Positions 10,556 to 19,240 of a stretch of 19,240 nt of DNA are shown in pieces. The stretch covers positions 1 through 19,240 of the forward strand of contig CABPSV020000316.1 in assembly GCA_902459845.2 (NCBI GenBank). Reading direction: 5' to 3'. The DNA is from Hepatocystis sp. ex Piliocolobus tephrosceles (taxonomy: Eukaryota; Apicomplexa; Aconoidasida; Haemosporida; Plasmodiidae). Under the pieces are notes generated by a model, which had not been told where the DNA came from, did no database searches, and saw only the letters and a list, made by a program, of their open reading frames with translations. Position 1 is the first letter of the stretch, and each line of letters begins with the position of its first letter. The position numbers were made by a program, and so were the translations under genes.

Positions 10556-11164
10556 TCAGTCTGCACTTATCACCATTGATGTTCTTAAAATTTTTACGTC
10601 AAAAATGGGTTTGTTTGTTGCAGTTGTTTGAACTGATGCAATATTTTCTATACAAGTCATATTTTTGCTAACTCTAGCAAAAATTGTGTGTTTGCCATCT
10701 AAATGAGGTAAAGGACATAGAGTTATAAAAAACTGAGAAGAATTAGTATTAGGTCCATTATTAGACATACTTAATATACCAGCCCCTGTGTGTTTTAATT
10801 CTTTATTTATTTCATCTTCAAAATATTCCCCATATATGCTTTTTCCCCCTTTACCCGTTCCTGTTGGATCACCACCTTGAATAATATAGTCAGGTATAAC
10901 TCTATGGAATATTGTGTTGTTATAATAGCCCATTTCGCATAAGGTATAAAAATTAAAACACGTTTTGGGTGAATGATACCAGTATAATTCTATTTCGAAT
11001 TCCCCTAAGTTAGTATATATTGTTATGTTTTTTCTTTCAACATTTCCTTTTAATTTATAATATGATATTTTTTCGTCAAAGGATTTACTTTTATTACATT
11101 CTGTCGTGATCAAATCAGTTTCTTCTGTTTCGTCATCACTGTATCCTTTACATAGTGTAAACAT
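10556..11164 (-). CDS. CYP23: Cyclophilin peptidyl-prolyl isomerase, PPIL1/CYP23 type, 202 aa
   Basis: Single exon, ATG at 11164 to TGA at 10556. It catalyses cis-trans isomerisation of peptide bonds before proline. The cyclophilin domain fills about residues 45-197, after a 44-residue acidic and Ser/Lys leader. Visible motifs are [14 protein letters not shown] (59-72), FHR with catalytic R88, [12 protein letters not shown] (96-107) with Q96, and SSQFF (142-146). The run [20 protein letters not shown] closely resembles human PPIL1, a spliceosomal (Prp19/SKIP-associated) cyclophilin, so a nuclear splicing role is the best inference. The residue matching cyclophilin A W121, which contacts cyclosporin, is H154 (LPHLDGKH). 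There is no signal peptide. The stop codon sits inside a CAGT-type tetranucleotide run. The name CYP23 fits the roughly 23 kDa size and remembered synteny with PFE1430c, and is less certain than the family. Confidence 0.95.
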   Translation of the reverse strand: MFTLCKGYSDDETEETDLITTECNKSKSFDEKISYYKLKGNVERKNITIYTNLGEFEIELYWYHSPKTCFNFYTLCEMGYYNNTIFHRVIPDYIIQGGDPTGTGKGGKSIYGEYFEDEINKELKHTGAGILSMSNNGPNTNSSQFFITLCPLPHLDGKHTIFARVSKNMTCIENIASVQTTATNKPIFDVKILRTSMVISAD

Positions 11165-11215
11165 TTTGGTTTAAACTTTTTTTTTTTTTTTGGTTTTATT
11201 TGCTTTTATAACTTT

Positions 11216-11251
11216 GGGAGGGGGGGCTCTCCTGTTGTCTCTCTTGCCTCT
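11216..11251. promoter_or_regulatory. GC-rich island with G-run upstream of the cyclophilin gene
   Basis: The plus strand reads GGGAGGGGGGGC followed by a CT-rich stretch, centred some 60 bases upstream of the cyclophilin ATG. In a window this AT-rich, a G3-A-G7 tract is exceptional. It matches the loose form of the Plasmodium G-box (A/G-N-GGGG-C/A), a motif reported upstream of heat-shock genes. It has too few separate G tracts for a standard four-tract quadruplex. Regulatory function is inferred from position and composition only. Confidence 0.35.
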
Positions 11252-11265
11252 ATTTTTTAAGTTTG

Positions 11266-11345
11266 ATTTTGAGTTTATTTTTGAGTTTATTTTTCCAGTT
11301 TATTTTTCCAGTTTATTCTTCAAGTCTATTTTTCGAGTTTATTTA
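11266..11345. repeat. Degenerate 12-13 bp repeat AGTTTATTTTTC
   Basis: About six imperfect copies lie head to tail, with variants GAGTTTATTTTT, CAGTTTATTTTTC, AAGTCTATTTTTC and GAGTTTATTTAA. The cluster sits 100-180 bases upstream of the cyclophilin start codon. Confidence 0.65.
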
Positions 11346-11889
11346 AAAATTTTTAATATTACTAAAAGGTCATATTATTTGCTTTTTGTTTCTTTACAAA
11401 TTTTCAAAATTTGCATAATATTTAATAAATATGTAATAAATAATTAAACATGCATATGTTTATAACATTTTTGCCTCAGTTCTACAGTATACTATTTCAA
11501 GTTATACCTGAGTATATAAGTATACATACATAAACATTTATGTTATATTAGCTAAAAAAATTTATTTAAAAAAATAAAAAAAAATAATAATAATTATTAA
11601 AAATGTAAATGATAGATTTTTAAATTTGAAGCGTTGCTTATTATTTAATTAAAATGTTTTAATTCATAAAGAATAAAAAACAGTAACAAAAAAAAAAAAA
11701 AAAATAAAATGCGTGTATACTACATATTTATATGTATACATAAGCGTACAATATGCGTAAGATCATTTTTTTTTTTTTTTACCTAATTGCGCTTTCTAAA
11801 ATTTAAATGCCTAACATGAATTATATTATATAAAATATATTTTTATACATGTAAAATTGTTTATCGATTCAAAGTTATATATAACTTGC

Positions 11890-11924
<35 letters not shown>

Positions 11925-12576
11925 TCAGTTTTTCAAACTATGTTATTTGAGTTACTATTTGAATACTTTTTAATATATTCGCAATTTTGTTCTTAGATTG
12001 TTGAACTCCCAATTTTATTTTTAATATTTAAATATTCATGTGTACACATTTTATGTATTGTTTCAAAAAATAGGACACAAGTTGTTGTAGTAAGAAAAAA
12101 AAAAAAAAAAAAAAAACTCTCTGCATGTGGAGTAGTTGATTTATCTTTTTATATAGATATGTGAAAAAAAAATTTTATGAATATTTCACTTATAGGTTAT
12201 GGTATTTAAAAACAAATACATGTATATAAACATGAACACTCATGTATGTATATATATATATTAAAACAAATTTAACGTTTGTAAATGTTGGATAATTTAC
12301 TCCAAAATTAAGCTAACAACGAATAATATATAACACAACTGTTGATAACAAAAAAGAAAAAAAAAAGTATAATTAATTAATATGGGACTAAATGAAATGT
12401 GCGTTAAAAAATATAAAAAATTTTGTCATAGTTGTTATATATATATATTATATACACATATATATGTACATAATTTATAAAAAAAAAAAAAAACTGAACT
12501 TTTTGATTTTAAATAAGTATATATATATTTTTTTTCCATAAAGCATGTATTTGATATTATGTGTATGACAAGAATT

Positions 12577-12618
12577 GTTTTATTTATTTATTTATTTTAT
12601 TTTATTTTATTTTATTTT

Positions 12619-12646
<28 letters not shown>
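12577..12646. repeat. TTTA then TTTTA microsatellite ending in a T-run
   Basis: Four or so TTTA units are followed by TTTTA units and then a T-run of more than 20 bases. It lies downstream of the GTPase gene, whose stop is at 12781 on the minus strand. Confidence 0.8.
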
Positions 12647-12650
<4 letters not shown>

Positions 12651-12780
12651 CATATGGTATATTACTATAAAATATGTATATATGTGCTTACATATCTATT
12701 ATCTGCATGTTAAGCTAAAAAAAAAAAAAGCAATGAACACTGAAATAGCAATAAGGGTTAAATTAAAAAGTTTGTAATAA

Positions 12781-14691
12781 TTAGTTGTAAAAATTAAACA
12801 TGTCACTTTGTATAACTATAAAATCAGTAAATTTAAATTTTTGAGAAATTATAACCTGATCAATTTCTTGGTATATATCTTCTGTCCCTAAAAAATAGTT
12901 CCCAGTAGTAGTACCAGTGCCGTTAGTAGTACCAGTGCCGTTAGTAGTAACAGTGCCATTAGTAGCAGTACCAACAATATCAGTAGCAGTACCAACAATA
13001 TCAGTAGCAGTACCAACAACATCAGTAGCAGTTCCAACCATATCAGTAGCAGTACTAACAATATCAGTAGCAGTACCAACAACATCAGTAGCAGTTCCAA
13101 CCATATCAGTAGCAGTTCCAACCATATCAGTAGCAGTTCCAACCATATCAGTAGCAGTTCCAACCATATCAGTAGCAGTTCCAACCATATCAGTAGCTAT
13201 ACCAACACTATCAGTAGTAACATTCTTACTTGGATATACTATTTTGGTTGCTGGTATTATATAATACGGTATTTGATTTAAAAGAAATTGTTTGTATAAT
13301 TTGTTAACGTTTTCTTTGTTAATATTATTATTGGAAATTGTCATTTGTTCGTTTTGTTTTTTTATAAAGAGATTATAAATAATTTTTTTTTTGATTTCTT
13401 GTTTTTGTATATCATCCATTTGTTCGGTAATATTATTTTGATACATTTGAATTATTTCTGGTACGTTTAAAAATTTCATAAAATTCAGAAAACTAAAATT
13501 ATCCAAAATGATTAAAAATTCTGATAAAAATTTTGCCTTTTCAAATAAATCGATAAAATGTATTTTTTTAATTAATTCTAAACCATTTATATTTTTTTTT
13601 AATATTAATCCAGTTTTAGGAAAAATATTAATATTATTATGAACATTTAAGCTAAGCTTTGTATTTTCATTACTATTAAAAATATAATTAAATTCTTTTA
13701 ATAATGTATTTAAAAAACTTGTTCTTCCTGTATATATATGTCCTATAATACCATAAGTAATACTAACATCTCTACGGAATAATGTTGTTATACATTTTTT
13801 TATTATTTTTTTTTGTTTTTGTTCATTATAGTTGTTATAATTTACATTATCATTGTTCTTATTATTTCCATTGTATGTTTGTTGTTTTTTTTTCTTTTGT
13901 AACGTATTACTTTTGTTTTGTTTTTTGTATAAATATATTGGATTATTTTTTTCAGAGCATACAAAAGGTATAGTTATATAATAAAAACGAAAAAATAATA
14001 ACCATTGTTCTATTACATTTTTGTCTACTAAATCACATTTATTTAATATAATTATAATTTCTTTCTTACATGAATGAATAAACTCAAGTATATCTTTATC
14101 CATATATATTAATGGATTTCTAACATCTATAATATAAAAAAGAATATCTGAATATTGTATAACTTGTAATAAATCATTAATATATAAATATTTTTCACTC
14201 AGTTCTGTATATTTTTCTTTTTTTACTTTCTCAAATATTTCCAGTTTTAAATTAATAGGTAATTGTATATAATTTTGAAAAGTCAAGTTATCCATCTCCG
14301 GTTTTAAAACACTTGTTTCATGTAATATATTATTTTCTTTATTTGTTAGTGTATATAATTCTCCTTTCATTTTTTTTATCGACAATTCATCTAAAGAAAT
14401 TATTTGAATTTCTTTGTAGTTTTTTTCATTCTCCTTATTTTCATCATTTTGGAATTTTTTTTTTTTCTTGTTTTCATTTTTTATTAAAGATGTAGTTTTT
14501 ATGTTTTTTAATATATCCTTTTTAAATACACAGTTTGGAATTTGTAGAGATTTTTTATTTGATCTACGATTGTGTATATTTGTTTTTTTAATTATTTTTT
14601 TCAACTTTTTTTTATGAGCTGAAACTTTTTTTTCAATTGCATATTTTTGTTTTAATGAGACTCTTTTACTTGTTTTTTTTATCTTTACCAT
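12781..14691 (-). CDS. Circularly permuted nucleolar GTPase, GNL3L/Nug1/Grn1-like, 636 aa
   Basis: Single exon, ATG at 14691 to TAA at 12781. Family members help assemble and export the large ribosomal subunit. The N-terminus (about residues 1-65, KRVSLKQKYAIEKKV and later IPNCVFKKDIL) matches the basic GNL3/Grn1 domain, which directs nucleolar localisation and RNA binding. The GTPase motifs come in permuted order, typical of the YlqF/YawG group: the DVRNPL segment (189-194), G4 NKCD (217-220), then the P-loop G317-H-I-Y-T-G-R323-T324-S. An Asn/Lys-rich insert (about 257-297) separates them. Two key sites are altered: the P-loop lysine is R323 (codon AGA), and the best G3 candidate, DLFE at 381-384, lacks the final Gly of DxxG. 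Residues 496-578 are a VGTATDM heptad array followed by Asn-Gly-Thr repeats. Remembered synteny suggests PF3D7_0528800. Ribosome-assembly role is inferred from family. Confidence 0.88.
   Translation of the reverse strand: MVKIKKTSKRVSLKQKYAIEKKVSAHKKKLKKIIKKTNIHNRRSNKKSLQIPNCVFKKDILKNIKTTSLIKNENKKKKKFQNDENKENEKNYKEIQIISLDELSIKKMKGELYTLTNKENNILHETSVLKPEMDNLTFQNYIQLPINLKLEIFEKVKKEKYTELSEKYLYINDLLQVIQYSDILFYIIDVRNPLIYMDKDILEFIHSCKKEIIIILNKCDLVDKNVIEQWLLFFRFYYITIPFVCSEKNNPIYLYKKQNKSNTLQKKKKQQTYNGNNKNNDNVNYNNYNEQKQKKIIKKCITTLFRRDVSITYGIIGHIYTGRTSFLNTLLKEFNYIFNSNENTKLSLNVHNNINIFPKTGLILKKNINGLELIKKIHFIDLFEKAKFLSEFLIILDNFSFLNFMKFLNVPEIIQMYQNNITEQMDDIQKQEIKKKIIYNLFIKKQNEQMTISNNNINKENVNKLYKQFLLNQIPYYIIPATKIVYPSKNVTTDSVGIATDMVGTATDMVGTATDMVGTATDMVGTATDMVGTATDVVGTATDIVSTATDMVGTATDVVGTATDIVGTATDIVGTATNGTVTTNGTGTTNGTGTTTGNYFLGTEDIYQEIDQVIISQKFKFTDFIVIQSDMFNFYN
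12904..12957 (-). repeat. 18-bp coding repeat, three copies (NGTxTT)
   Basis: Three copies of an 18-base unit, plus-strand form GTAGTACCAGTGCCGTTA with small changes, encode the tandem hexapeptide NGTVTT/NGTGTT. It directly adjoins the 21-bp array and shares its Gly-Thr-rich coding, so it may derive from it. Confidence 0.85.
12958..13206 (-). repeat. 21-bp coding minisatellite, twelve units (VGTATDM)
   Basis: Eleven full 21-base units and one partial unit encode the heptapeptide VGTATD followed by M, V or I, with one VGIATDM at the N-terminal end and one VSTATDM inside. On the plus strand the unit reads CATATCAGTAGCAGTTCCAA plus one base. Five consecutive units near 13095-13190 are almost identical, which points to recent expansion. 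Because the unit has no stop in several frames, long shadow frames appear on both strands. It is noticeably more GC-rich than the surrounding gene. Confidence 0.95.
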
Positions 14692-15976
14692 TTTGATTGT
14701 TTTTTCGTTAGCTCGCTTGGGAGATAGTTAAAAATTGAAAGATAGTCCAGATTTGGAATAAAATTAATTAGTACGATATGTTAGTTTGAGCATATATATA
14801 TGTATAGGGATAACTTTTTTTTTTTTTTCTTTTTGCGTTAGCATCTGATAATTTTTTTTTTCTTAATAACTATATGTTGTATATATATAAAAACACGGAA
14901 GTAAAAAAAAAGTAAATAAACAAAAATACAAATATAAATAAATAAGCAAAAAAAAGTAAATATAAGGAGTATATATAAAAAAAATTGTTAAAATTGTATA
15001 AAAAAAAAAGTTATATGTCATAATTCAGAAAAAAGCATAAACAATGTTATTATATTTTGTACGAACAAGTATATATTTACATTATATAGTTTTATTTATT
15101 TTAATATATACATGTTTAACGAAGGAGTGACAAAAAAAAAAAAAAAAATAAAAAAAAAAAAAATAAATAAACATTGCTCTTATTATATGCATATAAATAT
15201 GTACATATAGATGTATTAAAATGATAAAACTTTATCATATACATTTTTATCCATTTTTTTCAACCACTTGCTTAATCACTTATTCATTAATTTGCTCCTT
15301 TTATATATATATATATATATATATACTTCGGGCAGCAAAAATTACGTTACATTGTTTTTTAAGTCATTTTATATTTTTATAAATTTTATTTTTTTTTTTT
15401 TTTTCACATTTTTTATATTGTTTTTATTTATGAATAAAATTTTGAATATTTTTATAAAATTTTTGTCATTATTTTTTTTCATAATTTGGAACAAAAAAAG
15501 TATATGTATATATGTACGTATGTGTAAATGTATCTATTACAATTTTTACCTTCTATATATGCATCATAAATGTAGTTTTAAACGATTTGAATGAAAATTA
15601 AAAGGCAATACTTAGGAATATATACCATGATCTCTTGCTTATGTCTATGTATATAATCTGCAGTATGCAACACTTTTATACTATAATGTTATGATAGGTT
15701 TGTTTTTACTTTTTGTAAGGTATACATTGATAGGTGTCACTATAAAAATATAACTTTTTTTTTTTTTAACTTAGCTTTTTTTTTTAAATTCATAACTTTT
15801 TATATATATTAAATATACTTTTTTATGTTGTTGAATTAGAGGTAAGCATAAAAATAAGAGTAAAAGAAAAAAAAAAAAAAATAAAAACGAAATAGAAAAA
15901 GATGAAAAATAAAAGAGGAAACAAAAAAGGAAAGAGAATTTATATTTAAAAATAATTAAAAAAAGAAATTGAAAAG
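14692..15976. other. Intergenic region between the GTPase and secreted-protein genes
   Basis: Both neighbours run leftward, so this should hold the GTPase promoter and 5' UTR and the 3' UTR of the secreted-protein gene. It contains A-rich and T-rich tracts, a (TA)n run at about 15303-15325 and no convincing frame; the 108-codon plus-strand frame at 15268-15594 is Phe/Tyr/Ile-rich and starts in a (TA)n run. The short TTCGTTAGCTCGCTTGGG segment right upstream of the GTPase ATG (14703-14724) is less AT-rich than its surroundings, but its meaning is unclear. Confidence 0.65.
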
Positions 15977-17938
15977 TTAAAATTTGTGAGCTTCAACAAT
16001 ATCACCTGGGTTTATTCCTTCCTCGTATTTACTGTCATCTGATTGTACCTATTAAAAAAAATAAAAGTAAAAAACAAAAAACTTATATGTATATATCATA
16101 TTAAAAAAATATGTTTGTATTTTTTTTTTTTTTTTTTACTTATATAATGTCTGTTTTTTTATGCTTATATGTATATAATTTATTACCGCTCCTCTTACTC
16201 CACTTTTTTGTGTTCTTAAAATTGACTGGTTTGGTTTATCTATTTTTGATAAATCGAACAGAGCATATCCTGGTCTATCACTAAAATAGTCTATCATTTC
16301 ACAAAAATATCCTTCTATTTTTTTTTCTAAAAAAAAAAAATAAAAAAAAAAATAAATATTTCTATTATGAAAAAAATTAATAAAAAAAGACATGCTAAAT
16401 TTGTTAATACAACTTTTGTAAAATTATTTTATTTTTTCATACTAACCTGTATTCTTATTTGTTTGAAAATTTAATATCATAAAATTTTGTTTTTTTTCCT
16501 ATAAAAAGATTATAGTAAAAGTCATAAAATATGCATATAAAAACGGAACGTGTTTTTTATGTTCATTTTTTTTTTTTTTTTTTTTTTATATTATAACTTT
16601 TCCTTGTTTTATAGCATCATTTAATGTATTGAAAAAATATTTTGACACGCCGTGAGCACATACTCCTTGAGTGTTAACTTGTGCAGGTGAAAAATTTTGA
16701 AAATATTTTTCTTTTATATTAGTACTCCATCTAAAAATAAATCAATTAATATGTACACGTATTATTTAACATGTAATTCTTATTGTATAACATATAGCTT
16801 CCATTTGTTCACATTATTACATTTCGGTTCTCATTGTTCTATTTTATATATATTTTTGTTTGACTCGTTGCTTCGTTTGTTCGTTAGCTAGTTCGTTAGC
16901 TAGTTCGTTCGTTTTTTTTTGTTTTTTTTTGTTTTTTTGCTTTTTTTACGATTCATCATATACGGGTAGGCTTAACACAAAATTTTTGTCATAACACAGT
17001 CTAATTTCTTTTTTAATATTATTAAACAAAAAATAGTTGCAGAATGTATCTTCGTCGCAATGCTTCAAAAAAAAAAAAAAAATAAAAAAAAAAAAGAGTA
17101 ATAAAAAATGTGTACATATACGTATGTATATATATATATATATACATTCTATGTGGTATAAACAGGGTATGTTATATGCAATTCGTCAATACATAGGCCA
17201 CTGACTTACAACGCAACACCTGAACTTATACGCACATATATATATATATACATGCACACATACTGATGTTTTTGTTATTTTTTTTTGTAAGTTCTGTGTT
17301 ATACCAGTTTTCCAAGGTTTACGCTTAAAATTGGGTTTTTTTTATTTATGACTGTATAAAATAAATACATTAATAAAATTACTCGTTTTTTTATTTAATG
17401 GAATTATAGAACATATTAGACAAAAAAAAAGAAAAAAAAAATTATGCTTATAATTTAACTTTATTATTTAAGACATACCATTATAATTTTTACAATTGAA
17501 ATAGGCATCTATAAAAAAAAAAAAAAAAAAATTGTAAAGCGAATGATCCCAATGCAGGGTATTATATGTAAGTGTACATATGGCTAGCCACAATTTAAAA
17601 CGATTATACAAATAATATAAAAATATAATAATACTTTGTAAAATGAGATATTTTTTTTGTATTGATTCGTCGTTGAAATTAAAACCAGAAACCTGCTAAA
17701 TTAAGAAGTGTCAAAAAAAAAAAAAAAAAAAACAGACACATAGTAAACACATAAGTAAACATAAAACTATATGTACGCATATATATGTATAAATAAGAAC
17801 TTATTAAACCACTGTTGAATCTACGAAATGCATGCGTTACTATATAAACATTGTGAAGTGTAAAAATGTATGTACCTTATTTAAAACAGTCATGAGAAAG
17901 AGACAAAGACAAATTAACCTTTGTAAGATATTCTTCAT
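15977..17938 (-). CDS. Putative secreted protein of unknown function, nine exons, 236 aa
   Basis: I do not recognise this protein. Exons in coding order: 17876-17938, 17635-17695, 17479-17508, 17305-17351, 16950-17062, 16598-16730, 16447-16498, 16187-16326, 15977-16048. All introns are GT-AG, and the phases (0, 1, 1, 0, 2, 0, 1, 0) agree with one continuous frame. Residues 1-25 look like a signal peptide: MKNILQR, the hydrophobic LICLCLFLMTVL, then a likely cleavage site near NKQVSG. The mature part has six cysteines (47, 69, 75, 90, 129, 175), which could form three disulfides. No further membrane segment and no KDEL-type ER retention signal are seen; it ends GDIVEAHKF. The signal peptide is not followed by an obviously basic transit peptide, so the apicoplast is less likely than secretion, an organelle such as micronemes, or the vacuole. 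Exon 2 has a tandem TAG-CAG acceptor. The gene model is convincing; the role is open. Confidence 0.8.
16861..16911 (-). repeat. TTCGTTAGCTAG direct repeat inside intron 5 of the secreted-protein gene
   Basis: The plus strand has two adjacent copies of the 12-base unit TTCGTTAGCTAG (about 16880-16903), followed by a half unit and preceded by CGTTGCTTCGTTTG. Each copy contains TAGCTA, the palindromic core of the motif reported for the ookinete regulator AP2-O, although the flanking bases do not fit the full motif. It lies in the intron between exons 5 and 6 (16731-16949). Confidence 0.5.
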
Positions 17939-19240
17939 TTTTAAAAAAATAAAAAAAATAATAAAAATAGATAAAAGTGTTAACAGAAATGATGTTATAC
18001 AAATTAGAACAATAACAACAAGAACAAAAAAAAAAAAAACAAAAAAAAAAAAAGCAAAAAACAAAAAAAAATCAAAAAAAAAAAAAAAAAAGGGTAGATA
18101 TAGACAACGACACTGTAACAAAAGCAGGAACAGTATAACAAAAACGAAAAAACAAGGAAGTTAAAAAAAAGTTATTCATACTATGATTATTTTGTGATAA
18201 ATTCCAAAAAATATAACAATTTCATTTTTTTTAGATCATCATACATGAACTTATTCTAAAAAAAAAAAAAAAAATTTCCTAAAGTCGGTTATTTTTTTGT
18301 TTATAGCTATTTTTTCGTGTTGTATGTATTGATTGGTATGTATATACAAAAAAAAAAAAGAAAGAAAAAAAAAAAAAAAAAATTACACTACAAAATGAGA
18401 GATAAGAAAAAAAAACAAGGACAAATGAAAATAAAATTTGAAAACACAACGTAAATAAAAGCTATGTTGATATTACAAAATAGACCACTTATATGAAAAT
18501 AAGAGCGTGAAAAAAAAATCGGAAGCTCAGAAAAGCAAAACAAAGCAAAAAAAAAAAAAAAAATAAAGTCAACTCTTTATTTTATTCTACAACAACGTTT
18601 TTGTGTTTTCTTTTATTTGATGTTACTTTATTTAAAATTAGACAATAGTGCAACATTGCCATGATTTTATACAAACCTATACATATGTACGTATGTATGT
18701 ACTTATTGTATGTGTTTATGTATATATTTTTAAGAATAAATTTTGCTTAAAATCAAATTTACAATTGGAATAAGCTAAAAAAAGGAAAAATTGGAAAAGA
18801 TAAAAATTGGAAAAGATAAAAATTGGAAAAGATAAAAATTGGAAGCGAAGGTTAACCGATTTAATTTTTTTTAACATAATTAATTTAGGTAAAGGATCAC
18901 AGGATAAAAAAATAAAGTTATGGATATTTAAATTAAAAAAAAAATATGGTAATAAATATGTAAATAAACATAATAAAAAAGTAAATATATAAATAAAAAA
19001 ATATATATATAAAAAAAAAACGATTAAAAAATAAAAACAATGCAGTAAAATATATACAAGCTAATAAAGTCATAAATAATGATCAATGGGTAAAAACAAA
19101 AAAGGCAATATAAATTTTTTTAATAATGTTAAGAAAGAGTATATAAACAAATTAAGAACAAGATTATTTCTGCAAAAGTAAAAAAAAAAAAAATAAATAA
19201 AAGCACACAAAAATATACATAGTATATATATATATATATA
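17939..19240. other. Region upstream of the secreted-protein gene
   Basis: This should hold the promoter and 5' UTR of the leftward secreted-protein gene. The plus strand is strongly A-rich, with runs such as 18028-18052 and 18067-18090, giving Lys-rich shadow frames. A 16-bp repeat sits at 18791-18842 and (TA)n ends the window at about 19224-19240. No gene is visible, and whatever lies to the right starts beyond the window. Confidence 0.65.
18791..18842 (+). repeat. 16-bp tandem repeat TTGGAAAAGATAAAAA
   Basis: Three full copies and a partial fourth have TTGG at 18791, 18807, 18823 and 18839. A 61-codon Lys-rich frame overlapping it is considered spurious. Confidence 0.85.

Larger units (their letters stand above)
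11165..12780. other. Intergenic region between the cyclophilin and GTPase genes
   Basis: Expected to hold the promoter of the cyclophilin gene and the 3' UTR of the GTPase gene, both on the minus strand. It contains a G-run near the cyclophilin start (11216-11251), a degenerate AGTTTATTTTTC repeat (11266-11345), long T or A tracts (11766-11780, 11893-11920, 12094-12115) and a TTTA/TTTTA microsatellite with a T-run (12577-12646). An 85-codon plus-strand frame at 11190-11447 is made largely by the AGTTTATTTTTC repeat and is not considered a gene. Confidence 0.65.

Noticed and set aside
11216..11240. A possible G-quadruplex in the G-run.
   Set aside because: Only about three separable GGG tracts are present, one short of a standard intramolecular quadruplex.
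11190..11447. An 85-codon plus-strand frame starting close to the cyclophilin start.
   Set aside because: Its Phe-Glu-Phe residues come from the AGTTTATTTTTC repeat, and it overlaps the probable promoter of the cyclophilin gene with no recognisable protein feature.
12888..13264. Long overlapping frames on both strands over the minisatellite (a VPTISVA-type frame on plus and a LLLIWLE-type frame on minus).
   Set aside because: A 21-base unit lacking stops keeps several frames open at once. The GTPase frame extends far on both sides with recognisable motifs, so the others are shadows.
17832..18164. A 110-codon Lys/Arg-rich plus-strand frame and its Phe-rich antisense counterpart.
   Set aside because: Both follow A-runs. 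The real signal in this stretch is the short signal-peptide exon at 17876-17938 on the minus strand.

Overview
The window is extremely AT-rich nuclear DNA with long A or T homopolymers, (TA)n microsatellites, many short GT-AG introns and lysine/asparagine-rich low-complexity protein inserts. With the families found here, this points to a malaria parasite (Plasmodium). The species cannot be fixed from the window. From memory and unchecked, the gene order resembles a stretch of P. falciparum chromosome 5 (around PF3D7_0528400 to PF3D7_0528800), so the core may be a syntenic block.

Six protein genes can be supported, three of them only after joining exons by hand. Left to right: a five-exon DHHC palmitoyltransferase (+, 1982-4487, 401 aa); a nine-exon F-actin capping protein alpha subunit (+, 5992-8555, 303 aa); a small lysine-rich protein (-, 9032-9325, 97 aa); a PPIL1/CYP23-type cyclophilin (-, 10556-11164, 202 aa); a circularly permuted nucleolar GTPase of the GNL3L/Nug1/Grn1 type with a heptapeptide minisatellite (-, 12781-14691, 636 aa); and a nine-exon secretory protein of unknown function with an N-terminal signal peptide (-, 15977-17938, 236 aa). 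In every spliced model the phases agree across all junctions.

The two left genes run rightward and the four right genes run leftward, converging at 8556-9031. The genes do not form a pathway. They cover protein lipidation, actin filament capping, probable spliceosomal isomerase activity, 60S ribosome assembly and an unknown secreted product.

The remaining DNA is mostly low-complexity intergenic sequence. The notable exceptions are a 22-bp tandem array (376-557), a cluster of hairpin or splice-donor-like repeats (9541-9836) beside an unexplained 76-codon open frame (9827-10057), and an isolated G-run just upstream of the cyclophilin gene (11216-11251).

Nothing looks horizontally acquired, and I see no mobile element, tRNA, rRNA or CRISPR array. 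The best candidates for something undescribed are the unrecognised secreted protein, the GTPase with a degenerate nucleotide site plus an expanding repeat, and the donor-like repeat array.
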